64,000 nucleotides of DNA from Candidatus Vondammii sp. HM_W22 (GTDB taxonomy: Bacteria > Pseudomonadota > Gammaproteobacteria > Chromatiales > Chromatiaceae): positions 1,302,001-1,366,000 of the forward strand of contig NZ_CP099567.1 in assembly GCF_022530855.2 (NCBI RefSeq), written 5' to 3'. The notes below the pieces were generated by a model. That model saw nothing but the letters and a program-made list of their open reading frames with translations. It was not told the DNA's origin and did no database searches. Below are positions 1-11,211 of the stretch, one piece after another (positions within the stretch are counted from its first letter, which is position 1; every line of letters begins with the position of its first letter). The translations under genes were made by a program, and so were the position numbers.

Positions 1-578
1 GTTTTTGCCGCAGTCTGCTGACGGCAATATCGACTGAACGGCTGAACAACTCCGTCTCCACCCCTTTCAGCGCGTTAAGAATATCATCCCGGCTTTTGGT
101 GATTCCGGCATTCTGCGCCAGAAACTCCAATAGCTGATACTCCATGGTACTCAGATGAATCTCCTGATTGTTGAGAACAACCCGCTTCATGCCGGTATCG
201 ATCTCCAGCTCGCCAAAGCAGAGCTTATGGGGCTGGTGTGTCTGGTGTGCAGAGCGCTTTAGAATGCTCTGTATTCGCGCCACCAGCTCACGGGGCTCGA
301 AGGGTTTTGGCAAGTAGTCATCGGCACCCAGTTCCAGCCCGACAACCCGGTCCATCACATCACCCCGAGCGGTCAGCATGATGATCGGTATTTGGCTGGT
401 TTTACGGATGAGTTTACACACCTCGAAGCCATCCCTCTCAGGTAACATGACATACAGAATCACCAGCGCATAGCCCCCTTTTTCGAGCCGTTTCAAGCCG
501 CAACTCGTAGCGATCAAAATACTGAACCAGCAGGCTGGCCAGTCTCTCATCATCATCGATCAGCAGGATATTATGCAT
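1..578 (-). pseudogene. OmpR-family response regulator, frameshifted, 3' end beyond window
   Basis: Read on the minus strand from the ATG at 576-578, the start MHNILLIDDDERLASLLVQY is a clear receiver domain with its acidic pocket. After about 31 residues the frame breaks near 490-497 and resumes with a deletion of roughly ten residues at RLEKGGYALVIL. The receiver then continues, and a winged-helix DNA-binding domain (STMEYQLLEFLAQNAG, then SVDISVSRLRQK) runs off the left edge. The residue that should be the phosphorylated Asp (family consensus ILDVMLP) is Tyr (ILYVMLPERDG). The gene is therefore both frameshifted and mutated at its active site. It follows a CpxP-like remnant in the same direction, as in CpxP/CpxR-type loci. 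A sensor kinase would be expected further left, outside the window. It is almost certainly non-functional. Confidence 0.85.
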
Positions 579-666
579 GGGCAAAGGGTAACTTTAATTG
601 AAGATAATCTGTAGGGATGGGATAGAATGCCCACCCCCTATGATTTGTATCCTCATCGGCCACAAC

Positions 667-859
667 TCAGTTATAGCGATGCTCACTATGGCGACGTAAA
701 AACCCCCGAATCTCATTTTGCTGCCGGGTCGTCAGGCTGTCATAGAAATCACCAAAGGCAGCGATAACAACAGGCGCCCGTTCATCGACAAACCGGGTCT
801 GTGAATTCACCAGAGCAACCGCTTTATCCTGATAGGGAAATTTTGGTTACACGTTTCAT
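667..859 (-). pseudogene. Spy/CpxP-like periplasmic protein remnant
   Basis: A start codon at 857-859 follows a good ribosome binding site (GGAGAG) and gives MKRVTKI. The frame then shifts and the sequence jumps to a C-terminal segment containing FYDSLTTRQQNEIRGFLRRH, ending at the TGA at 667-669. The LT-x-x-Q pattern near the C-terminus is typical of the Spy/CpxP/ZraP group of periplasmic stress chaperones. Those proteins are about 150 residues long, and only about 60 codons remain here, so most of the middle, including the export signal, is gone. It lies 88 bp upstream of the decayed response regulator on the same strand, which is the usual family context. The family call rests on a short motif plus context. 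Confidence 0.55.
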
Positions 860-1430
860 TTTTCTCTCCGTTCGTTGATTTGACAGAGATAGAGTAGTCT
901 CCCCAAGAAGTCGAAACCTCGCCGTTGGGTAACAGTGTGTAACAGTTTGTAACGCGGCCAGAAGGAGAGGGTAAATTCTACGGCATTCAGGCACCAAGGT
1001 GTCGCCTACATTGGGTATGAACAGGTTGTTCGCAGAGATCAGTAGGTAGCAAATATCTCTCAGAGGGTGCAAACACTTTGCCTATCGCTGCATAAATCCA
1101 AAGATTTCGACAAACTAATCTAAATCTATTCCCTAATTGTCTGAATCTGTTAATATTCTTCAGCAGTATGATGCTTTTTTACATACGCCATAATTCGGCA
1201 GCCAAAAGCATTGCCGCAGATTCATAGAGGGCAGTATATGATTCCACTGGAAGGAGCCCACAACGAAAGAGAGACCCGGGAGCAGAACGCTAGGGTGTTA
1301 ATTCTCGTGGGGACCACCAGGCAAAGCCGAAACAGAGTATGGTCCAGTCTGCGGAATATTTTCAAATTGACTAATTTTCCTACCCCAAAGGCTATAACTG
1401 TTGGGGTGGTTTGATCACAGTGAAGAGCCG
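860..1430. other. Intergenic region with no supported gene
   Basis: No open frame here has a convincing start or recognisable protein. A 67-codon frame at 1211-1414 has low-complexity composition and no family signature. The 5' part (860-900) probably holds the promoter of the CpxP-like remnant, and the region just before 1431 should hold the hsdM promoter, but I cannot identify boxes with confidence. Confidence 0.5.
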
Positions 1431-2930
1431 ATGACCGAAGACCAAAAGAAAAAACTGGAACAACAGCTCTGGAGCATTGCCAACGAACTGCGAGGCAAAA
1501 TGAATGCCGACGAATTCCGCGACTACTGCCTGGGTTTCATCTTCTTACAAATACCTCTCGGAAACACTGCACCAGTATGCTAACACCATTCTGAGTGAAG
1601 ATGGTATCGATTTTACCGAGATCGATGAGAGCAGCGAGCAGGGGCAGGCGATGCTCGCCGCCATCGAAGAGGAGTCCGTCGCTCAACTGGGTTATTTTCT
1701 AAAACCTTCCGAGCTGTTCAGCAGCATGGCTCAACGGGGTGCCCACAAGGGTGATGAAGCGGCAGATGACATCATTGTCGATAACTTTATCCTCGATGAC
1801 CTGGCCAAAGTGCTCAACCATATCGAACGCTCCACCATGGGCACCGAGAGTGAAGACGACTTCGACCACCTGTTCGAAGATCTCGATCTTACCTCCACCA
1901 AACTGGGCCGGACGGAAAAAGCCAAAAATGCCCTCATCGCCAAAATACTGCTTCACCTCGACAAGATCGACTTCGGTATGCACGATGCCGAAAGTGATTA
2001 TCCTCGGCGACGCCTACGAATACCTGATTGGTCAGTTCGCCAGTGGCGCGGGTAAAAAGGCCGGCGAGTTCTACACCCCCCAAGCCGTCTCCACCATACT
2101 GGCGCGCATCGTCACCACCGGCAAACAACGCATCAAATCGGTCTACGACCCCACCTGCGGTTCCGGTTCGCTGCTGCTGCGGGTCGCCCGTGAGGTGGAG
2201 CACGTCGGTGACTTCTACGGCCAGGAGATGAACCACACCACCTACAACCTGGCACGCATGAACATGATTCTCCACGGCGTCCACTACCGTAACTTCGATC
2301 TGAAACAGGAAGATACCCTGGAGCACCCGCAACACCAGGATAAACGCTTCGAGGCGGTGGTCGCTAACCCGCCCTTCTCCGCCAAGTGGAGCGCCAATAA
2401 ACTGTTTGAGTCTGACGACCGTTTTGCCCGGTACGGCAGACTCGCCCCCAAATCCAAAGCCGACTTCGCCTTTGTACAGCACATGCTCTACCAGCTCGGC
2501 GAAAACGGCACCATGACCGTGGTACTGCCCCACGGCGTCCTGTTTCGCGGTGCTGCCGAAGGCCATATCCGCCGCTACCTGATTGAAGAGCAGAACTGGC
2601 TCGATGCCGTCATCGGCCTCCCCGCCAATATCTTCTACGGCACCAGCATCCCCACCAGCATACTGGTGTTCAAAAAATGCCGGGAACACCCCTGAAGATG
2701 TGCTGTTTATCGATGCCAGCGCCCATTTTGAAAAGGTCAAAAACCAGAACAAACTGCGCCCCCGGGATATCGACAAGATTGTACAAACCTACCGGCAACG
2801 GAGTGAGGAGGATAAATACAGCTATAAAGCCACGCTCAGTGAAATAGCGGAGAATGACTACAACCTCAACATACCGCGTTATGTGGATACTTTTGAGGAG
2901 GAGGAGCCGGTAGATCTTGCCAAGAAGTGA
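1431..2930 (+). pseudogene. hsdM: Type I restriction-modification methyltransferase subunit HsdM, multiply frameshifted
   Basis: HsdM transfers a methyl group from S-adenosylmethionine to adenine within the bipartite HsdS target. The frame opens with MTEDQKKKLEQQLWSIANEL, typical of HsdM N-termini. The catalytic domain is easy to read: EFYTPQAVSTIL, the SAM-binding motif I DPTCGSGSLLL and catalytic motif IV NPPF. The reading frame changes at about 1545, about 2000 and about 2693, so no full-length protein can be made. The C-terminus stops abruptly at VDLAKK, a few codons after the usual NLNIPRYVDTFEEEE block, and runs directly into an hsdS gene lacking its beginning. This suggests one deletion removed the hsdM/hsdS junction. 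It belongs to one locus with hsdS and the inverted hsdR at 12457-14720. Family assignment is certain; the inactive state is very likely unless the frameshifts are sequencing errors. Confidence 0.92.
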
Positions 2931-4093
2931 AGAATTCTCGAGTAAAGGTATACCGTATGTTACTGCAAGCGATTTAGATGGGAATACTGTAAATCTACGT
3001 AATTCAAAGCGGTTGCCTGTGCCACGAGCAAAGCAATTCAAGAAAGGAATAGCTATGAATGGCGATGTCATATTCGCCCATAATGCAACAGTAGGGCCAG
3101 TAGGCATATTGGTGACCAACTTAGATTATGTGATTCTTAAGTACTACGGTTACTTACTTAATCGGTGTAACCTAAACAAGATCGATAATTATTTTCTACT
3201 CAGCTCTCTCAGCACGATATATTTCATAAAGACAATATTCAAGGGTGATGTCTCAGTCTACGAGAAATCAAGTACCAATTACAATGCAAAGAAGGTTCTT
3301 TTTACAATTACCGAAATTAGCAGAACAACAAAAAATTGCAACCTTTCTAGGCTCGATCGATACCAAACTCAACAAACTACGTCGCAAGCGCGAGCGGCTG
3401 GAAACCTGGAAGCGCAGCCTGATGCAAAAAATCTTCTCGCAGCAACTGCGCTTTACACAGGATGATGGCACGGATTTTTTTGATTGGGAAGAAAAAAAAG
3501 TAAGTGATGTCTATAGATGGGTAAAAACAAATAGCTTGTCTCGTGAAAAACTTACATGTCAAAAAGGGGATATTCAGAATATCCACTATGGTGATATACA
3601 TACAAAATATTTTGTACAGTTCGATCAAGATGTTGCGGATGCACCATTTATTAAAGATAGAAAATCAAGTAAAAATATTACAGAGACAGAATTTTGTAAA
3701 AATGGTGATATAGTCATTGCTGATGCTTCAGAGGATCTTGATGATATTGGGAAGTCTATTGAGATTATTAATGTTAAATCTAATTCTTTAGTGGCAGGCC
3801 TACATACATATATAGCGAGGCCAAAAGATAGTTTCAGAAGTGGATTTTCAGGATACCTATTTCAAAGCAACGATTTCCGAAAGCAAGTTAAGCGTATTGC
3901 GCAAGGTGTCTCAGTATTAGGGATTTCAAAAACCAATTTTGAGAAGTTGGATATACCTCAGCCGGTACCAGAAGAACAACAAAAAATCGCCAACTCCCTC
4001 TCTTCAATAGACAAAAAAATCCAAGCCGTCACCAATCAAATTACCCATACAGAAACCTTCAAAAAAGGCCTTCTGCAGAAGATGTTTGTATAA
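2917..4093 (+). pseudogene. hsdS: Type I restriction specificity subunit HsdS, 5'-truncated and frameshifted
   Basis: HsdS recognises the two halves of a bipartite DNA site through two target recognition domains separated by conserved helices. The first readable domain begins mid-domain (PRSEEFSSKGIPYVTASDLD), so the usual opening strand is missing. The frame shifts near 3240-3250. The central conserved region then follows (AEQQKIATFLGSIDTKLNKL), then a full second domain, then the second conserved repeat (PEEQQKIANSLSSIDKKI), ending KKGLLQKMFV. The EQQKI..L..ID repeats are diagnostic. The second domain is markedly more AT-rich than the neighbouring hsdM, as is common for exchangeable recognition domains. 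The protein is not expected to be functional. Confidence 0.9.
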
Positions 4094-4118
4094 TGGCGAG
4101 ACACTTGAGGATTACCCC

Positions 4119-4279
4119 ATGACAGAAGACATTCGCTGGATACAACGCTTGGATAACTGGAACCGTGCCTTGGCACAATTAACCAAATTTCTCGACCGTA
4201 AAGAGCTGAATGACCTGGAAGAGCAGGGGTTGATCCAATCTTTTGAATATAACCATGAATTGGCCTGGAAAACCCAAAA
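4119..4279 (+). pseudogene. HepT/HI0074-like nucleotidyltransferase substrate-binding protein, 5' half
   Basis: The frame MTEDIRWIQRLDNWNRALAQ matches the start of the HI0074 family: small all-helical proteins that pair with an MntA/HI0073-like minimal nucleotidyltransferase and are related to HepT toxins. It runs in frame to ...ELAWKTQK, where the first Tn3-type family I copy begins at 4280. The missing C-terminal half is at 15017-15283 on the other strand. Joined through the shared 5-bp CAAAA, the two pieces give an uninterrupted WKTQKDFLEASGYTDLFG, so this is one gene split by transposon insertion and later separated by an inversion. HI0073/HI0074-type pairs are often found inside hsd operons. 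Confidence 0.82.
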
Positions 4280-7200
4280 GGGGTCCTAGGGATTTTCCCT
4301 CGTAAACGGACATAAACGGCTAGATCCCTTTCCCCGCCTACGTTTCCCGAGAGGGGTACTTTTCGATTTCCGAACATTTTAGGGTAATTTGGCTAGAATC
4401 GTGGCCTTTAGGTAACGATTATGACCACAGAGAAACGACTCAAGATCCTCACCGAAGCGGAAATTGTTGACTTGTTCGGCCCGCCAGCACTCAATCAAAA
4501 CGATCAACGATTCTTCTTCACACTCAATGATATCGAATTGGCCCAGTGCCAGAAGATTCGCAGGCGTGATCAACGCTGCATGTTCGTTGTGTTGCTCGGC
4601 TACTTTAAAGTGAAGCCCATTTCTTTGAGTCCCGGCTACCACCAGATCAAGCATGATATTAAATATGTCTGCTCAGAAGTGTTTCCCGGTTCCGGTCTGA
4701 GTCCCTTCAATCTAACTCAAAAAACTCGTGTGCGTATCTATCATCGCATATACGAATTAACAAACCATCAACGCTGGGAGAACGAACGGCACAGCGCCGC
4801 GCTGACAATAGACCTTCGCGAACACGCACAAGCATGGGCTCAACCGCGAGCGTTGTTTGACAGGGCTATTGAATACTTAGCGGCACAAAAAATTAGCATT
4901 CCTGGGTACTCAGTTTTGCAAGACTTGATCAGTGATGTCGTCAGTGCTACCAACGATCAACTCATTCGCCAACTCGAAGACCTCATCTCTGTTGACTTGA
5001 CTTCTATGTTGTCTGACTTTGTCGAAGGCAATGACCCACTGACTCTACGGCGGTTAAGAATGGCGGCTAAGAACATTACAAGGAGTGAGTTGCAAAAAGA
5101 ACTCGCCGTACATCAGCACATTCAATCTTGGATGCTAGAAGTCGATGAGGTTTTAAGTCAGCTATCAATATCGTTGAAGAATCAGCAGTACTTTGCTGAA
5201 AGAGTGACTTACTATGGTGCCAAACTAAAACGCCAACCTGTTGGTTATCAACGCCTCTACTTGTTGTGCTATTTGCAATCGCGTTGGCAACAGGCACTGG
5301 AACGAATAGCCGATGGCTTTGTTCATCATCTTTTTCAAAGAAAACAGAAAGCCAAAATATACGCGAGAGAATCTGTTTATCAAGACTGGCAACGAGCTGC
5401 GAGTAACGTCAGTAAAGCGGCGCAAGTGTTGCGTCTTTTTATCGACGACAGAGTAGATCAACAACAACCGTTTGGGGCGTTACGGCAGCATGCTTTTAAA
5501 CTTCTAGCGGCGAAAGATCTGGAATCCGTTTGCCTGTTTTTGAATGATCAAAAGCGATCGGTTGAAGAGGCCACGTGGCAGTACTTCGATCACCGGGTGA
5601 GCTTACGAGAAGGCTTACTTCGTGATCTATTCCTGTGCTTGCACTTTGAAGGCGGTGAAAAAACACAGCGCCTGGCAGCTACACTGCATCGTGCGCAGCG
5701 TGATCTTATCGCCGATGGTGAAATCTCAATCGGCGCAATGGATAGCCGCTTGCCTACCAAGAAGCAATTGTCGTTCATGCAAGACTCGAGCGGCGTGATG
5801 AATAAAGGTCGGTACGAATGGTTCCTTTACTTGCAAATCCCCAATCGGTTGAATGGCCAGCTCACACTGCCAAATGTGTTTAAATACAGGGCTTTGGAGG
5901 CTGATCTAGTCAATCGTGAGCGATGGACAGAAGAAAAAGACGCGCTATTAGAGCGCACCCAGTTGCCTAAATTAGCCGCCAATCCCAACAAACTCATTGA
6001 CCAAATGGCCAAAAACCTGGGTGTTAGATTACAAGAAGTGAGTCACTATCTAGAACACGATGACAACCGAAATATTATCCTGAGAAACCCCAAAGGAAAG
6101 CGCCATTGGCGCTTACCCACGGCCAACAAAAAGTACTTGGTCAATAATCCGTTCTTCCAGCAACTACCCACGACTGGCGTTGCCGATGTGTTGCGAATGG
6201 TCGATCGCGACACAGGCTTCCTTGATGACTTTAAGCATGTACTGGGTGCACAGTCGAAGAGCCGAGCACACGAGTATGACCTGTTGGCTATCTTGGTGGG
6301 CAACGCGACCAACCAAGGCATTTATGGTATCGCTCAAATATCCGATCGCACTTACGATCAGCTCAGCACCATTCAGGCGAACTATCTGAGGTTAGAAACA
6401 CTGAACGCAGCCAACGATCGCATCAACAACGCAACGGCTAAGCTTCCGATCTTCAAGCACTACAATATCCAAGAAGATGTTATCCACGCCAGTGCTGATG
6501 GTCAGAAGTTCGAATCCCGGCGTGAGACATTTAAAACACGTTACTCGTCAAAATACTTTGGCACGCAAAAAGGCGTGTCGGCCATGAGCTTGATCGCCAA
6601 TCATGCGGCCATCAATGCTCGTGTGATCGGTGCTAACGAGCACGAGTCCCACTACATCTTCGATCTACTGATGAACAATAGTTCCGAGATCGTGCCAGAC
6701 GTACTGTCTACCGATACGCACGGAGTCAATCACATCAACTTCGCATTGCTAGATCTCTTTGGGTACAGCTTTGCTCCACGCTATGCTCAGGTGGGTCGTG
6801 TCATCAATGAGATGTTCGATGTCAAAGAAGACAAGGATAAGAAAATCCAATTGAGTCTGAAAAAGCCCATCAACACCAAGCTCATCGCGGCTCACTGGGA
6901 TACTATACAACGGATCATGATCTCACTTTATGAACGCAAAACAACGCAAGCGACATTGGTTAGAAAGCTCTCAGGTTACAAAAGCAGCCACCCGTTACTC
7001 GGGGCACTAACGGAATACAATCGTATGGTGAAAGCGAATTATTTACTCAACTACATCGATGACGTCAGTCTGCGCGACTACGTTCAGCGAGCACTCAATC
7101 GAGGCGAGGCTTACCACCAACTGCGTCGTGCAATCAGCAACGTCAATGGTGATCAGTTCCGCGGCAGCTCGGATGAGGAGATCCAACTGTGGAACGAATG

Positions 7201-7517
7201 TGCTCGCCTGGTTACCAACGCTATAATCTACTTTAACTCGGCCATACTCAGTCAGTTGCTGACTAGCTTTGAATATCAGAAGGATGATGAAAAAATCCAG
7301 ATCGTCAAACAAGCCTCCCCAGTTGCCTGGTACAACATCAACCTGAAAGGCACCTACAACTTCCAAATGAGTGGGAAATTGCCGGATCTGGACGAATTAA
7401 TGAGCTCAATCGACGGTTATAAGCCTGTTCAGGAAAAGTACCCACATCCGGAAACGTAAGCAGGGCATGGGATCTAGCCGTTTATGTCCGTTTACGAGGG
7501 AAAATCCCTAGGACCCC
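4280..7517 (+). mobile_element. Tn3-type element, family I, copy a (complete)
   Basis: The element is 3238 bp and bounded by perfect 49-bp inverted repeats beginning GGGGTCCTAGGGATTTTCCC; similarity continues imperfectly for about 35 bp further inward. It contains one gene, the transposase at 4421-7459, with no resolvase, res site or cargo, so it is a minimal element comparable in organisation to IS1071. The left flank ends in CAAAA and the right flank begins AATTA, so there is no direct duplication. The matching CAAAA is instead found, inverted, at copy b (15279-15283), showing that the right half has been exchanged by an inversion. At protein level copies a and b are identical. Confidence 0.95.
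4421..7459 (+). CDS. tnpA: Tn3-family transposase (family I)
   Basis: This 1012-residue protein has the length and layout of Tn3-family transposases: an N-terminal DNA-binding region (from MTTEKRLKILTEAEIVDLFG), a long helical middle and a C-terminal DDE catalytic domain. The likely catalytic residues are Asp near 693 (HASADGQKF), Asp near 765 (LSTDTHGVNH) and Glu near 896 (LNRGEAYHQLRRAI). It would bind the 49-bp ends and carry out replicative transposition, forming cointegrates. With no resolvase in the element, cointegrates must be resolved by host recombination, which favours deletions and inversions between copies such as the one seen here. The ATG is preceded by only a weak purine-rich site (AGG). 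The gene is intact and is repeated exactly at 15342-18380. Confidence 0.95.
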   Translation: MTTEKRLKILTEAEIVDLFGPPALNQNDQRFFFTLNDIELAQCQKIRRRDQRCMFVVLLGYFKVKPISLSPGYHQIKHDIKYVCSEVFPGSGLSPFNLTQKTRVRIYHRIYELTNHQRWENERHSAALTIDLREHAQAWAQPRALFDRAIEYLAAQKISIPGYSVLQDLISDVVSATNDQLIRQLEDLISVDLTSMLSDFVEGNDPLTLRRLRMAAKNITRSELQKELAVHQHIQSWMLEVDEVLSQLSISLKNQQYFAERVTYYGAKLKRQPVGYQRLYLLCYLQSRWQQALERIADGFVHHLFQRKQKAKIYARESVYQDWQRAASNVSKAAQVLRLFIDDRVDQQQPFGALRQHAFKLLAAKDLESVCLFLNDQKRSVEEATWQYFDHRVSLREGLLRDLFLCLHFEGGEKTQRLAATLHRAQRDLIADGEISIGAMDSRLPTKKQLSFMQDSSGVMNKGRYEWFLYLQIPNRLNGQLTLPNVFKYRALEADLVNRERWTEEKDALLERTQLPKLAANPNKLIDQMAKNLGVRLQEVSHYLEHDDNRNIILRNPKGKRHWRLPTANKKYLVNNPFFQQLPTTGVADVLRMVDRDTGFLDDFKHVLGAQSKSRAHEYDLLAILVGNATNQGIYGIAQISDRTYDQLSTIQANYLRLETLNAANDRINNATAKLPIFKHYNIQEDVIHASADGQKFESRRETFKTRYSSKYFGTQKGVSAMSLIANHAAINARVIGANEHESHYIFDLLMNNSSEIVPDVLSTDTHGVNHINFALLDLFGYSFAPRYAQVGRVINEMFDVKEDKDKKIQLSLKKPINTKLIAAHWDTIQRIMISLYERKTTQATLVRKLSGYKSSHPLLGALTEYNRMVKANYLLNYIDDVSLRDYVQRALNRGEAYHQLRRAISNVNGDQFRGSSDEEIQLWNECARLVTNAIIYFNSAILSQLLTSFEYQKDDEKIQIVKQASPVAWYNINLKGTYNFQMSGKLPDLDELMSSIDGYKPVQEKYPHPET

Positions 7518-7720
7518 AATTATAGTAATATTCCGGCTTTTACGAGAAGCCTATGCCTTATAAAGAACGCCTGACCGTACTCCACGAAGCAGAAATTAAC
7601 GATTTATATGGCGTTCCCAGCCTGTCACTGGAAGAAAAACGTATCAGTTTTACTCTGAATGATCTGGAGCAGGACGTTATTAAATCCATCAGGGATCGCA
7701 ATCATAAATGCTATGCTATT
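7518..7720 (+). mobile_element. Tn3-type family II, 5' end fragment
   Basis: The sequence from 7518 matches the region just inside the left end of the family II element (compare 28047 onwards). It includes the first 56 codons of its transposase (MPYKERLTVLHEAEINDLYG, start at 7553). The outer end is replaced by the right end of the family I element, and the inner side stops at 7720 where the terminal repeat of another family II end begins. It is a dead fragment. Confidence 0.85.
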
Positions 7721-7963
7721 GGGGTTCTGGGGACATTCCGTCCTAAAGTGACACTTATCTCTACAGCCCATACCCCACAAGGCCTACAGAGGTGGCTTAA
7801 TTTTCATTTTGCACGATTGATTGCATAATTTCATCCAAATCTAGTAGGTTTTGTTCAAAGCTAAAGCTGTAAGTTCCGTTCAAATTGATGTTATGCCAAG
7901 CCACTGGCGAAACTTGCTTAATAATTTCCAACTTCTTATCGTCACTTTCCCCCTCAAAATGCT
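7721..7963 (-). mobile_element. Tn3-type family II, 3' end fragment in inverted orientation
   Basis: It begins at 7721 with the family II terminal repeat GGGGTTCTGGGGACATTCCG and, on the minus strand, contains the last codons of the family II transposase (ending MQSIVQNEN, stop near 7826). It matches the end of the copies at 30957-31130 and 37353-37600. It breaks off at about 7963. Its terminal repeat abuts the transposase gene of the preceding fragment, as if one family II element inserted into another. Confidence 0.85.
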
Positions 7964-8023
7964 ACAGACTAATTGGAAATCTCATCCTTGTCATGGCTCT
8001 ATTTTTGGGGGAAAGGTCAATCC

Positions 8024-8219
8024 AGTTCAACGTTGAGTGCTGCATCGACCGTGATTTTGGTCAGCATTGGCCGAAACTCGTTGAGGTCTTCTTCAGTTTT
8101 GATGTGATTAGCGGCCGCCTAGGCTATCGCCTGGAGCTCTTTCTTGTCGATCATCTGCCTATCCTCACCCTTGTTTGGGTTTAATGACGGGCAGTTATAC
8201 AGCATTTAGGTCTGTCTCA
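8024..8219 (-). pseudogene. IS256 beta transposase N-terminal fragment
   Basis: The minus strand encodes MIDKKELQAIA followed by an in-frame TAG and then KITVDAALN-type sequence, the start of an IS256-family transposase. The same block recurs at about 40722-40925. Upstream (8205-8219) is the element's outer end (TATACAGCATTTAGGTC), similar to TTACACAG at the other copies. Positions 7964-8023 hold nothing recognisable. Between this fragment and purB (8220-8262) there is a piece similar to 27803-27852, which belongs to an IS30-type fragment. Confidence 0.7.
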
Positions 8220-8263
8220 AAAGGTTCAAAGAACCAGATCTTCAGCCGATACCTCAGGGACGA

Positions 8264-9983
<1,720 letters not shown>

Positions 9984-10361
9984 TTATAATGACTCGCCAA
10001 CTTCGCCGGCTTTCTCCATGGCATCAGCCGATATCTCTTTGGTTTTCCCCCAGGCAGATTTGGACTTTTCGACTACAGTGCTTCCAATCTTACTCCCTGT
10101 TTCCTTGGCGGATTGATAAATTTCTTTTGATTTATCCACTGCTTGGCTGGAAATCTCTTTGGTTTTATCCCAAGTCTCCCGTCCCATCTCTTTTGTGGAA
10201 TCGATAATGCTTTTTTCTCCCGAGGATCTCTCGACGATCGGTGTCTCTGTTGGCTTCTCCATAGCTTCTGGTTGTGTTTGTTCTGCCTGAGGCGAAGTGC
10301 TTTCAGTACAGCCGGAAAGCATGAAAGCGAGAGCGAACAGGAGAGCTTGAAATGTTTTCAT
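9984..10361 (-). CDS. Small helical lipoprotein
   Basis: The 125-residue protein has an N-terminal lipoprotein signal (MKTFQALLFALAFMLSGC) with lipobox LSGC, so Cys18 should be lipidated. A Ser/Thr/Pro/Glu-rich linker follows, then a C-terminal part of repeated amphipathic segments (KTKEISSQAVDKSKEIYQSA, later KTKEISADAMEKAGEV) with roughly 11-residue periodicity, resembling LEA- or apolipoprotein-like helices. No enzymatic function is suggested. It may be an outer- or inner-membrane stress-related lipoprotein, but the exact role is unknown. It lies between hflD and purB on the same strand. Confidence 0.75.
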   Translation of the reverse strand: MKTFQALLFALAFMLSGCTESTSPQAEQTQPEAMEKPTETPIVERSSGEKSIIDSTKEMGRETWDKTKEISSQAVDKSKEIYQSAKETGSKIGSTVVEKSKSAWGKTKEISADAMEKAGEVGESL

Positions 10362-10510
10362 TAGTTATTCCTTAGGTATCAGTGGAGCCGTTGTTTGAGA
10401 AAGTCTCAGAGCGTTCATTTATCATCGGATCAGGTTCCCAGATGCAGACAATTGTAGCATAGGCACTGTTATCACAGTTGAACGATTTACCGAGGTGTAA
10501 TTTGTGTCAG

Positions 10511-11073
10511 TTATTGAATCTCTTTTAACAGATGCTTTCGAGCAAAAAGGATCTGGAAACGGCCTCCGCCACATTGTCGCCACAACATGGCTGAGCGCAT
10601 GCCTGCCAGTAACAAGAGCGCGGATGCGGTTGGCATTTTCGGGGTTTTGCAAATGTGCTGACGGTTGAAGCGTAGATATCAGCTAGCTGAGCAATGATAT
10701 TGGAATGGGGCAGATTAAAGTGTGAGAGGCGTTCGGTTGCCAGACTGATGCCTTTACTAACTTGTTTTAGCATCTCTCTTTTTTTAGATAGTTTGCGCTC
10801 CAGGTTGAGCAGGGCAACCACATAGCGGATGGTGTTTACCTCTTTCAGATCCCCTCCCTCTAATCTGGCAGCCATGGCATTGAGACCGGTGGCAATCCCC
10901 AATATCCCGCCATAGACTTCGCTGACTGTATCGGCATCTGTCTGAAAAAGGCTATGGATGCTGGTCTCCACTGCCAAACTGTCCGCCATTCCCCGGTGAG
11001 CAATCTGGGAGGCGAGTTCTGCCGCCTGAAACACGCCGGCAATGGCGATACATCGGTCTCTGTCTGTTTTCAT
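10511..11073 (-). pseudogene. hflD: HflD, broken by frameshifts in its last third
   Basis: HflD is a small cytoplasmic/membrane-associated helical protein encoded between mnmA and purB in E. coli; it is known for affecting lambda lysogeny through CII. The N-terminal ~125 residues are well preserved ([56 protein letters not shown]). After STVSTF about a dozen residues are missing, and the frame moves to [12 protein letters not shown] and then again to [20 protein letters not shown], ending LLKEIQ at 10511. The protein as encoded would have a scrambled tail (182 aa total). The location between mnmA and purB confirms the identity. Probably inactive. Confidence 0.85.
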
Positions 11074-11211
11074 TGATCTACATACTTATGCTTGAGGTTC
11101 GAATATTCAACCATAATCTATGGATGCGGCATCTGAAAGTTGAATTGCCATTTATTCCTCTCTGTCCTCTGGATCTGCCGGGGCCTTCTGCATCCCATTT
11201 TCATATGCTAT

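Noticed and set aside
1211-1414. A 67-codon frame upstream of hsdM.
   Set aside because: No recognisable domain, no good ribosome binding site, and unremarkable composition; most likely chance.
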